From LVI-A0039 sp033105485 (GTDB taxonomy: Bacteria; Bacillota_I; Bacilli_A; UBA3375): DNA of 64,000 bases. Below are positions 33,954 to 43,304 of this stretch, one piece after another. The notes beneath the pieces were generated by a model that did not search any database, was not told the DNA's origin, and worked only from the letters and a program-made list of their open reading frames with translations. The stretch lies in contig CP136956.1 of the NCBI GenBank assembly GCA_033105485.1, positions 1,612,001-1,676,000 of the forward strand, in the 5' to 3' direction. Every line of letters starts with the position of its first letter. The first letter of the stretch is position 1. The position numbers and the translations under genes were made by a program.

Positions 33954-34472
33954 ATGGAACAAAAATTACCAATTGCAACAATCGAATTTGAAGAGTTAGG
34001 AACAGTAAAATTAGAATTATTTTTAGATACACCAAACTCTACTAATAACTTTATCTCTTTAGCATCTAAAGGGTACTATGATGGATTATCAATGCACAGA
34101 ATCATCAATGATTTCGTAGCACAAGGTGGATGTCCAAATGGAACTGGGATGGGTGGACCAGGATATACAATTGATGGAGAATTTGCATCAAATGGTTTTG
34201 CTAATCCACACCCTCATGATCGTGGTTCAATTGCTTGGGCTCGTAGTATGGCAAGAAACTCAGCAGGAAGTCAATTCTACATTACTTTAGCTGATACTCA
34301 TTTCTTAAACGAAGACTACGCAGTATTTGGTCAAGTGGTAGAAGGATTAGAAGTTTTAGATTTATTAAATGAATTAGGAACTGGACGTGGAACTCCAAAG
34401 AAACCGGTTACTATTAAAAAAGTAACTGTTGACACTCATGGAGAAACATACCCAGAACCAATTCATGCATAA
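33954..34472 (+). CDS. ppiB: Cyclophilin-type peptidyl-prolyl isomerase
   Basis: 172 residues. The PPIase core is HRIINDFVAQGGCPNGTGMGGPGYTIDGE, read in shorter blocks such as FVAQGGCPNGTGMGGPG, then RGSIAWARSM and GSQFYITL. Catalytic Arg is in MHRI. It catalyses proline cis-trans isomerisation in the cytoplasm, as there is no signal peptide. AGGAGG precedes the ATG. The YitT-family gene follows 12 bp later. Confidence 0.92.
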   Translation: MEQKLPIATIEFEELGTVKLELFLDTPNSTNNFISLASKGYYDGLSMHRIINDFVAQGGCPNGTGMGGPGYTIDGEFASNGFANPHPHDRGSIAWARSMARNSAGSQFYITLADTHFLNEDYAVFGQVVEGLEVLDLLNELGTGRGTPKKPVTIKKVTVDTHGETYPEPIHA

Positions 34473-34484
34473 TTAAGGAGTTAT

Positions 34485-35378
34485 ATGAAAGATTTTTTAG
34501 AAGCTGTAAGAGCTGTATTATTATCTCCTAAATCATTAATTGTTAGTGTATTCGGGGTATTTTTATATACTTTAGGAATTAACTTATTCATTACACCAGC
34601 AAACTTATTCCCAATTGGGACAATGGGGCTTGTTTATGAAATTTCATTTATTCTTGATAAATTTGGAATCACGCTACAAGCAGATATTGGATATTTCTTA
34701 TTAAACATTCCAATTCTAATTCTAGGTTATTTCAAAGTTGGGAAAAAATTCACTGTTAAGACTTTAATCGTAGTTGCTTTTACGTCAGTATTTATGAGTG
34801 CAATTCCAGTACCAGATGCACCACTTATGTCTGATACTTTGCTTGCAATTATCGCAAGTGCCTTAATTTCTGGGGTAGGAGTAGCATTATTACTTCGCGT
34901 TGGTGCAAGTAGTGGTGGAACTGATATTATTGCTCTTTACATGAGTATTGCTAAAGGGAAGTCATTTGGTACTTTTAACACTGCATTCAATGGAATTGTA
35001 ATTGCAATCGCTGTTATCTTAACAAAAGATTTAACAACAGCAATCTACTTATTAATTTATGTTTATATCTTAAGTGTTACAATTGATAAGATCCACAACA
35101 GTGGAGAAAAATTTACGATGATTATTGTAACTAGTATGTCTGCTGAGGTAAAACAAAGTCTATTTGGAGCAGGTGTTCGTCGTGGTATTACCGTAATTGA
35201 TTCTAAAGGTGGATATACAGGGAATCCTAATAGAACGTTATTAATTACATGTGAACGTAATGAGTATCCGGAATTTACAAGGATGATTAAAGAAGTTGAT
35301 CCAAAAGCATTTATTTCGACATTTAAAACGCAAGATGTAGTTGGAGAATTCGAAAATACATATTTAAAAACACTTTAA
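34485..35378 (+). CDS. YitT family membrane protein
   Basis: 297 residues. About five or six membrane helices (about 15-210) contain LRVGASSGGTDIIALYMS, the typical YitT glycine-rich segment. A C-terminal cytosolic DUF2179 domain follows (about 215-297, KFTMIIVTSMSAEVKQSL, RGITVIDSKGGYTG, LLITCERNEYPEF). Function of the family is unknown. AAGGAG precedes the ATG; a terminator follows. Confidence 0.88.
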   Translation: MKDFLEAVRAVLLSPKSLIVSVFGVFLYTLGINLFITPANLFPIGTMGLVYEISFILDKFGITLQADIGYFLLNIPILILGYFKVGKKFTVKTLIVVAFTSVFMSAIPVPDAPLMSDTLLAIIASALISGVGVALLLRVGASSGGTDIIALYMSIAKGKSFGTFNTAFNGIVIAIAVILTKDLTTAIYLLIYVYILSVTIDKIHNSGEKFTMIIVTSMSAEVKQSLFGAGVRRGITVIDSKGGYTGNPNRTLLITCERNEYPEFTRMIKEVDPKAFISTFKTQDVVGEFENTYLKTL

Positions 35379-35406
35379 AAGGCAACCATTCGGTTGGCCT
35401 TTTTTA
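35377..35406 (+). terminator. Intrinsic terminator
   Basis: AAGGCAACC pairs with GGTTGGCCTT, followed by T6. Confidence 0.88.
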
Positions 35407-35465
35407 ACAATTTTATATGTTAAAAATGGTATAATAGAGTGATATGAAGAATGAAAAGGAAGTAT

Positions 35466-35867
35466 ATGGATCAAATAGAAAAAGCAGTAATATATATTGG
35501 AAGTTACTTTATGCTGTTCGTAGCAGCAATAGCATTACAAATTATGAGTGATTTACCATCGTTTTACGATGTATTAGTATTTTTTGCATGTGTATACATA
35601 ATATGGGCACGAGATGAGATACTTGCTTATCACGTAATTGGTTTCCACGTAAAAAGTAATGGTAGTAAATTCAAAAAAGTACTATCGTCACTATTAAGAA
35701 TAATTTTAGGACTAGTTATCATAAAATTAATGATTATGGGATTATTCCAATATGTGTTGATTTTATACTTAATTGATTACTTAACTTGGATTCAAACAGG
35801 AAGAGCAATAAGTCAAGTAGTATCTTTATGTACAATTGAAAGGAATGTTAATGAGAGTAAAGCATAA
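35466..35867 (+). CDS. RDD-like small membrane protein
   Basis: 133 residues with about four membrane helices. The block RDEILAYHVIGFHVKSNGSKF followed by LLRIILGLVI resembles the latter half of RDD-family proteins (GlrVv...G......llR), so an RDD-like fold is proposed with modest confidence. ATG at 35466 follows AAAGGAAG; an earlier ATG at 35451 is also possible. A TATAAT lies at about 35430. It overlaps trmB by 17 bp and starts a long operon. Confidence 0.6.
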   Translation: MDQIEKAVIYIGSYFMLFVAAIALQIMSDLPSFYDVLVFFACVYIIWARDEILAYHVIGFHVKSNGSKFKKVLSSLLRIILGLVIIKLMIMGLFQYVLILYLIDYLTWIQTGRAISQVVSLCTIERNVNESKA

Positions 35868-36483
35868 GCCATGGGCAAAAGATTATATTAAAGAAAATAA
35901 CAATTTCTTTTTAAGTGAAGAAGTATTAAATGGAGGTAACCCATTTGATAATGATAATCCAATCCACTTAGAACTAGGAATGGGTAAAGGGCAGTTCATT
36001 ATGGAACTTGCAAAACAAAATCCAGAGATTAACTACATCGGTGTTGAATTGCAAGCAAGCGCGCAAGTTATGGCAGGTAAGAAATTAGAGGAAGAACCTT
36101 TACCAAACGTTAGATTATACAACCAAGATGTTGCAAAATTATTAGAACATGAATTCTGGGTTGGAAACATTGATAGGATTTACTTAAACTTCTCAGATCC
36201 ATGGCCTAAGAATCGTCATGCAAAAAGAAGATTAACATCAGATCGATTTACACCTATCTATGATCAGTTATTATCAGCAAACGGTAGCATTCACCAAAAG
36301 ACAGATTCAAAATCGTTATTTGAGTCATCAGTAATGAGTCTTACACAAAACGGATATGAAATTGTTGATATCGAATTAGATATGCACAATTCGGATCGTC
36401 CAAATATTATTACTGAATATGAAGAGAAGTTTTCGAAAAAAGGATTTACAATTAAGTTTTTAGAAGCAAAAAAACGCAAATAG
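35851..36483 (+). CDS. trmB: tRNA (guanine-N7)-methyltransferase
   Basis: 210 residues. TrmB methylates G46 in the tRNA variable loop. SAM motif I is HLELGMGKGQFIMELA, the acidic loop is YIGVELQASAQVM, and NFSDPWPKNRHAKRRLTS is the family signature. ATG at 35851 follows AAAGGAA; the longer frame at 35836 would overlap further with the upstream gene. Second gene of the trmB-acpP run. Confidence 0.94.
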   Translation: MRVKHKPWAKDYIKENNNFFLSEEVLNGGNPFDNDNPIHLELGMGKGQFIMELAKQNPEINYIGVELQASAQVMAGKKLEEEPLPNVRLYNQDVAKLLEHEFWVGNIDRIYLNFSDPWPKNRHAKRRLTSDRFTPIYDQLLSANGSIHQKTDSKSLFESSVMSLTQNGYEIVDIELDMHNSDRPNIITEYEEKFSKKGFTIKFLEAKKRK

Positions 36484-36491
36484 GAGCTAAT

Positions 36492-37514
36492 ATGAGTAAG
36501 AGAATTGAAGAACTAGTAAATATCCACGGAGTAAGTGGATTCGAAGGTCAAGTAAAGTCATACTTAAAGACAAACTTTGGGGAAGTATCATTTATTGAAG
36601 ATAATGTAGGAGGAATTGCAACTTGTATTGATTCTGGTAAGCCTGGTAATAACATTTTAGTGCTTGCACATATGGATGAAGTTGGATTCATGTTAAAAAA
36701 CATTAAGGATAATGGTATTTGTAAAATTACACCACTTGGAGGATTTGTTCCTGAATCTGTTGTTAATAGTCATGTAATTGCAATCACAGAAGATGGTCAA
36801 GAATACGAAGGAATTATATTAGGTGAGAGCCCACATGGGAATGGACCAAAGCAAGAGATGAAAGTTGAAAACTTTAATATTGATTTCGGTTTTACATCTA
36901 AAGAACAAGCAATTGAAAGTGGATTCGAATTAGGAATTCAAGTTGCACTTAAAAATGATTATACAAAACTTGCAAACAATCGAGTTTCAAGTAAAGCATT
37001 TGATAACCGATTAGGTTGTGCCGCTATTCTTGATTTATTCGATGAATTAAATGGTAACTTAACTGCAGGGAAATTATACTTAGCTGCAAGTGTGCAAGAA
37101 GAAGTAGGTTTACGTGGAGCATCACCAATGATTCATGCAATTGAAGATAAAATTGACTACGCAATGATTATTGATGTATCACCAGTTAAAGACTTAGATG
37201 AAGTTACAAATGGAACAATTGGAGCGGGAACATTAATTCGTGTTCAAGATCCACGTACAGTTTTAACTGTATCAGAAGTTCGTCACTTACGTAAGCTTGC
37301 AAAAGAAAATGATATTGATAATCAAGACTTTTTTTCAGCAGGTGGAACTGATGCGAATGTAATTCAAATTACTGGAAGTGGTGTAAAAACATGTGCGTTA
37401 TGTGTACCAGGTAGAAACTTACACACACAAAACAGTGTTATTTCTCTAGATGACTATGATTCAACTCTTAAATTAGCAAAGAAATATATTGAAAGTAGAT
37501 TAACAAATGAATAA
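36492..37514 (+). CDS. M42 family metallopeptidase (glutamyl aminopeptidase-like)
   Basis: 340 residues. The two-metal site is complete: His60 (VLAHMDEVG), Asp171 (SKAFDNRLG), catalytic Glu203 and metal Glu204 (SVQEEVGLRG), Asp228 (IIDVSP) and a C-terminal His (GRNLHTQNS). These cytosolic, tetrahedral enzymes trim peptides. In Bacillus the paralogue YtoP sits in a similar neighbourhood. AGGAG precedes the ATG. Confidence 0.92.
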   Translation: MSKRIEELVNIHGVSGFEGQVKSYLKTNFGEVSFIEDNVGGIATCIDSGKPGNNILVLAHMDEVGFMLKNIKDNGICKITPLGGFVPESVVNSHVIAITEDGQEYEGIILGESPHGNGPKQEMKVENFNIDFGFTSKEQAIESGFELGIQVALKNDYTKLANNRVSSKAFDNRLGCAAILDLFDELNGNLTAGKLYLAASVQEEVGLRGASPMIHAIEDKIDYAMIIDVSPVKDLDEVTNGTIGAGTLIRVQDPRTVLTVSEVRHLRKLAKENDIDNQDFFSAGGTDANVIQITGSGVKTCALCVPGRNLHTQNSVISLDDYDSTLKLAKKYIESRLTNE

Positions 37515-38031
37515 ATCAACAGTACGTATTGAAGAGTTTCTACTGATAATAGCCTTATTAATAATAATCATTGGTCTATTATGGCAAGCTCAGATAAATA
37601 CACAAGATGAGTTGCAACCAGCTCAAAAAGTTCAAAACATGTTAGCTGCACCGCCAATCGCAGCTAATACATATTTAGATAACTATTCTTTATATGTACC
37701 ACAAGGGTATAAATTTGAAATTGTAGATAATACAGTTGTTGTTTACAACAAGGAATCGATTATAACTTTTTACCTAGGACAAGGTGTTGAGCTGAATACA
37801 AATTTCTTCGACAAAATGAATACTGATTTAGAGAAAATCTATGGACAATCAGTTGCAAGTGGAGGAGTGATCACATATACTTACGCGTGGGTGTATGATG
37901 ATTCACATACAGAAATTTTACTAGGACAAAACGATAGTTATATTGTTGCGATATATCCTAATAGCAAGCTAGATGAAGGGATTACGGATATAACGTTAAT
38001 GTTCAATTCGTATCAATCACGTAGTGCTTAA
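37507..38031 (+). CDS. Membrane-anchored protein of unknown function
   Basis: 174 residues: a membrane helix (about 12-28, LLIIALLIIIIGLLW) and an extracytoplasmic domain with alternating beta strands (YSLYVPQGYKFEIVDNTVVVYN). This is the place where Bacillus has ytpQ-like genes, but similarity to DUF1444 is not evident. It overlaps the M42 gene by 8 bp and the thioredoxin-like gene by 8 bp, so it is translationally embedded in the operon. Confidence 0.6.
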   Translation: MNKSTVRIEEFLLIIALLIIIIGLLWQAQINTQDELQPAQKVQNMLAAPPIAANTYLDNYSLYVPQGYKFEIVDNTVVVYNKESIITFYLGQGVELNTNFFDKMNTDLEKIYGQSVASGGVITYTYAWVYDDSHTEILLGQNDSYIVAIYPNSKLDEGITDITLMFNSYQSRSA

Positions 38032-38311
38032 TAAATGTCTTATCTTTACGAGTGAAACTTGTAAAGATTGTTTTGCTTTAAAAAGTAACTTCACTAAACT
38101 AACTGAAGAATTTCCGATGGTAAAATTTGAATTCATCGACGTCGATCAGAACCCACAGGCTGGAATAGATCATCAAATATACACACTTCCATCAGTTGAA
38201 CTATACGATAATAATCAATTAATCGCAGAGTTTAAACATGGACAAAACAAACAATATACCCATATACTTAATTTTATTAAACTGCATATGGAATTATCAA
38301 GGAGAAAATAA
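38024..38311 (+). CDS. Thioredoxin-like protein
   Basis: 95 residues, a minimal thioredoxin fold. The redox motif is ETCKDC (CxxC, about residues 12-15), the cis-Pro loop is YTLPSVELYD, and GIDHQI precedes it. The start is GTG at 38024, overlapping the previous gene by 8 bp. It corresponds in place to Bacillus YtpP, a thioredoxin-like protein next to ytpR. The substrate is not known. Confidence 0.82.
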   Translation: MLNKCLIFTSETCKDCFALKSNFTKLTEEFPMVKFEFIDVDQNPQAGIDHQIYTLPSVELYDNNQLIAEFKHGQNKQYTHILNFIKLHMELSRRK

Positions 38312-38853
38312 TGATTGTATCAACGTATTACAATAAAGAAAATGATGTTGTTTTAATGGCAACTACAAAAAAACATAATGAAGTAACAACGACTGAAAAT
38401 ATTACTGTTATGAAAAATGGTGATGATGTAGTTGCTGTTAATGGTTTTGAATTAGGCTTAGAATTGAATCCAGGATTAAATGATTCAAAAACAATGCCAA
38501 CAGAATTAACAAGTTTATTTGGAACTGAGATTGAAAATCCATTTGAGGTTGGATTAATCGAATCAATTGAAAAGCACCCAAAATCAGAAAAACTAAATAT
38601 TTGTCAAGTTAAGCTAAACTCAGGTACAACACAAATTGTTTGTGGAGCTGCAAATGTTACTGAGGGAATCAAAGTAATTGTTGCTAAAGTAGGTGCAGTT
38701 ATGCCAAGTGGAATGTCAATTGTACCTTCAAAACTTATTGATGTACCTTCAAATGGAATGATCTGTTCTTTACGTGAGTTAGGAAAAGAACAAGTAAATC
38801 CAGGAATCGAAATCTTATCTGACGATTATCAAGTTGGGCAAGATTACTTATAA
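38311..38853 (+). CDS. ytpR: YtpR family tRNA-binding domain protein
   Basis: 180 residues. A short N-terminal domain is followed by the EMAP/OB tRNA-binding domain (about 88-175: VGLIESIEKHPKSEKLNICQV, IVCGAANVTEGIKVIVAKVGAVMPSGM, SNGMICSLRELG). This is the same fold as the N-terminus of PheT. YtpR is conserved in the same neighbourhood in Bacillus. The ATG overlaps the previous TAA and follows AAGGAGA. Confidence 0.88.
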   Translation: MIVSTYYNKENDVVLMATTKKHNEVTTTENITVMKNGDDVVAVNGFELGLELNPGLNDSKTMPTELTSLFGTEIENPFEVGLIESIEKHPKSEKLNICQVKLNSGTTQIVCGAANVTEGIKVIVAKVGAVMPSGMSIVPSKLIDVPSNGMICSLRELGKEQVNPGIEILSDDYQVGQDYL

Positions 38854-38861
38854 GGAGAGAG

Positions 38862-40184
38862 ATGAATATTTACTTCATTGGAATTAAAGGTTCAGGGATG
38901 AGTGCGCTTGCAACAATCTTAAAGAACCGTGGAGATAATGTAAAAGGTAGCGATGTTGAGAAAGTGTTTTTCACTGATGAAAAATTACAGTCAGTTGGGA
39001 TTGAGGTTGAAAGTTTCGAGAGTGATATTGAAGCAAGTACAGATTTAGTAATCTTAGGTAATGCTTTTGCTGATGATCATGCTCAAGTTATTGCAGCTAA
39101 AGCAAAGGGAATTGAAGTAATTAGATACTTTAACTATTTAAATAAGTTTGCGAGTGAACATAAACATTCAATCGCTGTAGCTGGAACAAATGGTAAGACA
39201 ACAACAACATCTATGATTGTTTCAATGTTATCTTCTACTAGACCAAGTTACTTAATTGGTGATGGTAATGGATTTGGAAATGAAAATGATTATACATTTG
39301 TATTTGAGGCTTGTGAGTATAAGAATACATTCTATAACTATAATCCTGAATATGCAATCATTAATAATGTAGAGATGGATCACCCGGATTTCTTTAAAGA
39401 TTTAGATGATGTAATTAATACATTCCAAACGTTTGCAAACAACTCAAAAAATGTTATTGTTAACATGGATGATGAACCATCAATGCGTTTGGAAGAAAAT
39501 GGAAATAAATTCTATTACTTTTCAAAACAAAATCCTAACGCAGACATGTACATGGGTTCAATTAATAAAACAGCTAATGGATTTGATTTTGATTTATTCT
39601 TTAAGGGTGAGTTATTAGGTAACTACAACCTACCTTTCTATGGTGATCATATGATTCAAAATACTTTAAGTAGTTTATTAGTTGGTCATTTAATTGGTCA
39701 CTCAATTGATGAACTAGTAGCTAATCTTTCACACTTTACCGGTGCGAAACGTCGTTTTGAAAAGTACGAATTATCTGAAACTAGAAATATTACGTTAATC
39801 GATGATTACGCACATCACCCAACAGCAATTGAGTTAACAATAGATGCAGTTAGACAACAGTACCCAAATCGTAAGTTAACGGTTCTATTTCAACCGCATA
39901 CATATTCTAGAACAATTGAGTTTTTAGATGAATTTGCAGAGACATTAGTAGCAGCTGATAGTTTATTTTTAGCTCCAATTTTTGGATCTATTAGAGAACA
40001 AAAAGGTGAAATTTCAATTGATACTTTAAAGGATAAAGTTAGAGAAATAAATAACGGTGTTTTAATCGATACAGTTGAAGAAATTGATTTATCAATCGAT
40101 GAGCAAGTTATCTGTTTATTAGGTGCTGGTGACATTGATAAAATTTATATACCATATTTTAAGAATTTATTTGAGGAGAAATAA
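38862..40184 (+). CDS. murC: UDP-N-acetylmuramate--L-alanine ligase
   Basis: 440 residues. MurC adds the first residue of the peptidoglycan stem. The N-terminal UDP-binding domain opens YFIGIKGSGMSALATIL. The ATP loop is AVAGTNGKTTTTSMI, VEMDHPDFF is the central motif, and FTGAKRRFEKYE plus DDYAHHPTAIE are typical of MurC. AAGGAGAG precedes the ATG. Its presence indicates a wall-making organism. hprK follows with a TAATG overlap. Confidence 0.93.
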   Translation: MNIYFIGIKGSGMSALATILKNRGDNVKGSDVEKVFFTDEKLQSVGIEVESFESDIEASTDLVILGNAFADDHAQVIAAKAKGIEVIRYFNYLNKFASEHKHSIAVAGTNGKTTTTSMIVSMLSSTRPSYLIGDGNGFGNENDYTFVFEACEYKNTFYNYNPEYAIINNVEMDHPDFFKDLDDVINTFQTFANNSKNVIVNMDDEPSMRLEENGNKFYYFSKQNPNADMYMGSINKTANGFDFDLFFKGELLGNYNLPFYGDHMIQNTLSSLLVGHLIGHSIDELVANLSHFTGAKRRFEKYELSETRNITLIDDYAHHPTAIELTIDAVRQQYPNRKLTVLFQPHTYSRTIEFLDEFAETLVAADSLFLAPIFGSIREQKGEISIDTLKDKVREINNGVLIDTVEEIDLSIDEQVICLLGAGDIDKIYIPYFKNLFEEK

Positions 40185-41107
40185 TGAAAGCAACGATGAC
40201 AGTAGAGCAGTTACTAGCTAAGGTAAAAAGACTTAAGTTAGTAACAAGTGAAGACACAGCGAAACGTGTATTAACGAGTGAGGAGGTTGCAAGACCAGGA
40301 CTTACGTTAGTAACAAAAAGTGAACACTTCCCATACGAGCGTATTCAAATGTATGGAAAATTAGAAGTGGAATATTTAATGAGTAATAATATTGATATCA
40401 AAAAGAAAGATGAAATATTAAACTCGGAAACACCATTAATTGTATTTGCCCATGGTTATGCACCGACTGATGAATTCATTGAGTTAGCTGAACAAAAGGG
40501 AATTGCTTTAGCTGTTCATGATAAAAATACAACACGTGCAGTAGGGGATATTCACAAGGTTTTAAAGTATCACCTAGCACCGACTACAAGAGTACACGGG
40601 GTACTTTTAAATATTAACGGTAGTGGAGTTTTAATTAAAGGAGCAAGTGGAATTGGTAAGAGTGAGGTTGCCCTAGAACTTATTAAAAAAGGTCACTCAT
40701 TAATTGCTGATGATGCTATTATTATCAAGAAACTTGATGATGATGAATTAATTGGTGAAGCACCTGATTTATTAAAGAATCGTATGGAGATTCGTGGAAT
40801 TGGAATCATTAATATTCAACAACACTTTGGGATTGCTAGTGTAGCGCCCCAATGTAAGCTAGATGTAGTTGTAGAAATAGTCCCTGCTGGTGATCAAGTT
40901 GATCGTCTTGGAAACGACTGGAAACATGAAAGCTATCTAGAAGTTGATGTTAGAAAAACAGTACTACCTGTAAGTGGTGGACGTTCAATAGCAAACTTAA
41001 TTGAAATTGCAGTCTCTAACTATCAATTAAAATTTGAATATAACTTAGATGAAACTGAGCAGTTTATTAATGACTTAAAGCAAACCTTAATTTCAGGAAA
41101 GGAATAA
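40184..41107 (+). CDS. hprK: HPr kinase/phosphorylase
   Basis: 307 residues. It phosphorylates HPr on Ser46 and so controls PTS transport and catabolite repression in Gram-positives. Walker A is GASGIGKSEVALELI (about 155-162), the catalytic segment is LIADDAIIIKK, and EIRGIGIINIQQHFG is the HprK signature loop. The ATG overlaps the murC stop. Pairing with lgt, which follows one base after its stop, is the classic Bacillus order. Confidence 0.94.
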   Translation: MKATMTVEQLLAKVKRLKLVTSEDTAKRVLTSEEVARPGLTLVTKSEHFPYERIQMYGKLEVEYLMSNNIDIKKKDEILNSETPLIVFAHGYAPTDEFIELAEQKGIALAVHDKNTTRAVGDIHKVLKYHLAPTTRVHGVLLNINGSGVLIKGASGIGKSEVALELIKKGHSLIADDAIIIKKLDDDELIGEAPDLLKNRMEIRGIGIINIQQHFGIASVAPQCKLDVVVEIVPAGDQVDRLGNDWKHESYLEVDVRKTVLPVSGGRSIANLIEIAVSNYQLKFEYNLDETEQFINDLKQTLISGKE

Positions 41108-41108
41108 T

Positions 41109-41885
41109 ATGGATCCAATAGCAATACAACTTGGACCGATCTCAATCACATGGTACGCTTTATTTATTGTATCGGGGTTAATTATCGGTTCGTACATCGG
41201 TGCAAAGGAAGCAACAAAGCACAAATTTGAAGAAGAACAATTTTATGATATGTTGTTCTATTTAATGATTTTTAGTTTTCTAGGTGCGCGTTTATGGTAT
41301 GTTATTTTTGATGGAACATATTATTTACAAAACCCAAGTGAGATTATTAAAGTTTGGCATGGAGGACTTGCGATTCACGGTGGAATAATTGGTGGGGCAA
41401 GTTACCTGTATTACTATGCAAAAAAGCGTGGAATGAATGTATTCACTCTTACCGATCTGGCAGCACCTTCTCTATTATTAGGTCAAGCTATTGGTCGTTG
41501 GGGTAATTTCATGAATAGTGAAGCTCACGGTGGAGAAACTACAAAAGAGTTTTTACAAAATGGACTTCATTTACCAGATTTTATTGTTAATGGTATGCAT
41601 ATAGATGGTGTATACTATCATCCAACCTTCTTATATGAATCAACATGGAATATTATTGGTTTTATAATCATGATGGTTGTAATCCGTCCAAAATTTAGAA
41701 ATAGATATGGTATTATTACTGGATTCTATTTAATGTGGTATGGATTCATTCGTTTCTTTATTGAAATGATGAGAACAGATGCATTAATGTTTGGCCCAAT
41801 TAAAGTTGCTCAGATGACTTCACTAGCAATGTTTGTATTTGGTTTAATATTAATCATCAAGCGAAAAGGAGATTCAAATGAGTAA
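41109..41885 (+). CDS. lgt: Prolipoprotein diacylglyceryl transferase
   Basis: 258 residues, about seven membrane helices. Lgt transfers diacylglycerol to the lipobox Cys. Motifs: GGLAIHGGIIGG, IGRWGNFMNSEAHGG with the invariant Arg and Asn, and FLYESTWN. AAAGGAA precedes the ATG. A lipoprotein candidate for it is the rhodanese at 45817. It overlaps plsX by 8 bp. Confidence 0.94.
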   Translation: MDPIAIQLGPISITWYALFIVSGLIIGSYIGAKEATKHKFEEEQFYDMLFYLMIFSFLGARLWYVIFDGTYYLQNPSEIIKVWHGGLAIHGGIIGGASYLYYYAKKRGMNVFTLTDLAAPSLLLGQAIGRWGNFMNSEAHGGETTKEFLQNGLHLPDFIVNGMHIDGVYYHPTFLYESTWNIIGFIIMMVVIRPKFRNRYGIITGFYLMWYGFIRFFIEMMRTDALMFGPIKVAQMTSLAMFVFGLILIIKRKGDSNE

Positions 41886-42870
41886 TGTAATTGGATTTGA
41901 TTTACATGGTGCTGATAAAGGAATGGAAGTAGTTATTGAAGGCTTAAGTCAATATATTAAAGAATCAAAAACTACGTCTAACTTTAAGTTATTTGGTAAC
42001 CAAGAAGAAGCTAAACCGTTATTAGCTAAATATGGTTTAGATACTAATCAAAATATTGAAGTTGTTCATACAACAGAAGTTATTGAAAATTCAGAAGAAC
42101 CTGCTCTTGCGTTGCGTCGTAAGAAAGATTCATCTATGGTAGTTGGTGCAACTGCTTTGAAAAAAGGAAATATCGATTGTTTCGTATCTAGTGGTAGCAC
42201 TGGTGCATTAGTTGCTTCAGGAATTTTCATTGTCGGAAGAATTCCTGGTATTGAGCGTCCTGCACTTGGGGGATTAATGCCGAGCAGTACAAAAACTAGA
42301 CCAACATTAATTTTAGATTTAGGTGCAAATGTAGAAGCAAAACCAGAACACCTAGTTCAATATGGAACGCTAGGATCTCAATTTATGAGTAGTATTTATA
42401 AACTTGATGAACCTAAAGTAGCATTAGTTAATGTAGGTAGCGAAGATGGAAAAGGTAGTGCTTTATATAAAGACGCATTCTACGGTTTAAAAGACGAAGA
42501 TATAAACTTCATTGGGAACGTAGAGGCTCGTGAAGTTTTAACAACTGAAGCAGATGTCCTTGTGATTGATGGATTTGGTGGAAACATCTTATTAAAATCG
42601 ATTGAGGGAACTGTTGCAGTATTTAATAATGAACTTAAGAAAGCTTTCTTAAAGAATGTAAAAACAAAACTGTCGGCTTTACTTGTTAAAGATAGTTTGA
42701 AGCAGATGAAAGCTGGATTTGACTATCGTGAATTAGGGGCAACACCTGTGTTCGGAGTTAATGGAATTTTATTAAAAGCACATGGAAGCAGTGATAGTTT
42801 AGCGTTCAAAAACGCTTTTAGATCTGCTGATGAAATGGTAGATAGTAACTTTTTAAAAAATTTAAAATAG
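41878..42870 (+). CDS. plsX: Phosphate acyltransferase PlsX
   Basis: 330 residues. PlsX makes acyl-phosphate from acyl-ACP for phospholipid synthesis. It opens NVIGFDLHGADKGMEVVIEG, and DCFVSSGSTGALVASG, ERPALGGLMPS and LDLGANVEAKPEHLVQ are all family motifs. AAAGGAG precedes the ATG, which overlaps lgt by 8 bp. acpP follows by 8 bp. Confidence 0.94.
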   Translation: MSNVIGFDLHGADKGMEVVIEGLSQYIKESKTTSNFKLFGNQEEAKPLLAKYGLDTNQNIEVVHTTEVIENSEEPALALRRKKDSSMVVGATALKKGNIDCFVSSGSTGALVASGIFIVGRIPGIERPALGGLMPSSTKTRPTLILDLGANVEAKPEHLVQYGTLGSQFMSSIYKLDEPKVALVNVGSEDGKGSALYKDAFYGLKDEDINFIGNVEAREVLTTEADVLVIDGFGGNILLKSIEGTVAVFNNELKKAFLKNVKTKLSALLVKDSLKQMKAGFDYRELGATPVFGVNGILLKAHGSSDSLAFKNAFRSADEMVDSNFLKNLK

Positions 42871-42878
42871 GAGATATA

Positions 42879-43106
42879 ATGGAATTAAATAGAGATAGTA
42901 TTATTAGTGAAATTGCATCAAGATTTGATGTAGAAGTGTCATCAATTACTGATGGAACAGAATTCAAAAATGATTTAAAAGCAGATTCAATTGATTTATA
43001 CCAAATGGTAGTTGAATATGAAGATGAATTAGGAATCACTTTAGAAGATGAAGTAATGGCTGCAATTACAACTGTTGGCGATTTACTAAACGCTGTAATT
43101 AAATAA
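42879..43106 (+). CDS. acpP: Acyl carrier protein
   Basis: 75 residues, acidic. The phosphopantetheine Ser is in KADSIDLYQMV (DSI/L motif, about Ser38). It carries acyl chains for fatty-acid and phospholipid synthesis. AGGAGAT precedes the ATG. It is the last gene of the trmB-to-acpP run and ends at a terminator. Confidence 0.93.
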   Translation: MELNRDSIISEIASRFDVEVSSITDGTEFKNDLKADSIDLYQMVVEYEDELGITLEDEVMAAITTVGDLLNAVIK

Positions 43107-43114
43107 TTTAAGAG

Positions 43115-43140
43115 TCGGATAATTTTATCCGATTTTTTTT
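43115..43140 (+). terminator. Intrinsic terminator after acpP
   Basis: TCGGATA pairs with TATCCGA, followed by eight T. Confidence 0.88.
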
Positions 43141-43149
43141 ATATTTTAT

Positions 43150-43178
43150 TTGACAAAAGTATTGCCACATGATATACT
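43150..43178 (+). promoter_or_regulatory. Consensus sigma-A promoter of the tRNA operon
   Basis: TTGACA (43150-43155), a 17-bp spacer and TATACT (43173-43178). The nearest thing to consensus in the window, as expected for stable RNA. Confidence 0.85.
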
Positions 43179-43201
43179 TAATGTGTACGAAAATTACGTA
43201 T

Positions 43202-43288
43202 GCCCGAGTGGTGGAATAGGCAGACACGCAGGACTTAAAATCCTGTGCTAGCAATAGCGTACCGGTTCAAGTCCGGTCTCGGGTACCA
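43202..43288 (+). tRNA. tRNA-Leu (anticodon TAA)
   Basis: Acceptor GCCCGAG pairs with CTCGGGT including the G1-U72 wobble known for this isoacceptor. The anticodon loop is CTTAAAA with TAA. A long variable arm (GCTAGCAATAGC) shows class II. CCA is encoded. Confidence 0.95.
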
Positions 43289-43304
43289 TTTAATTGAATA
43301 ACGT

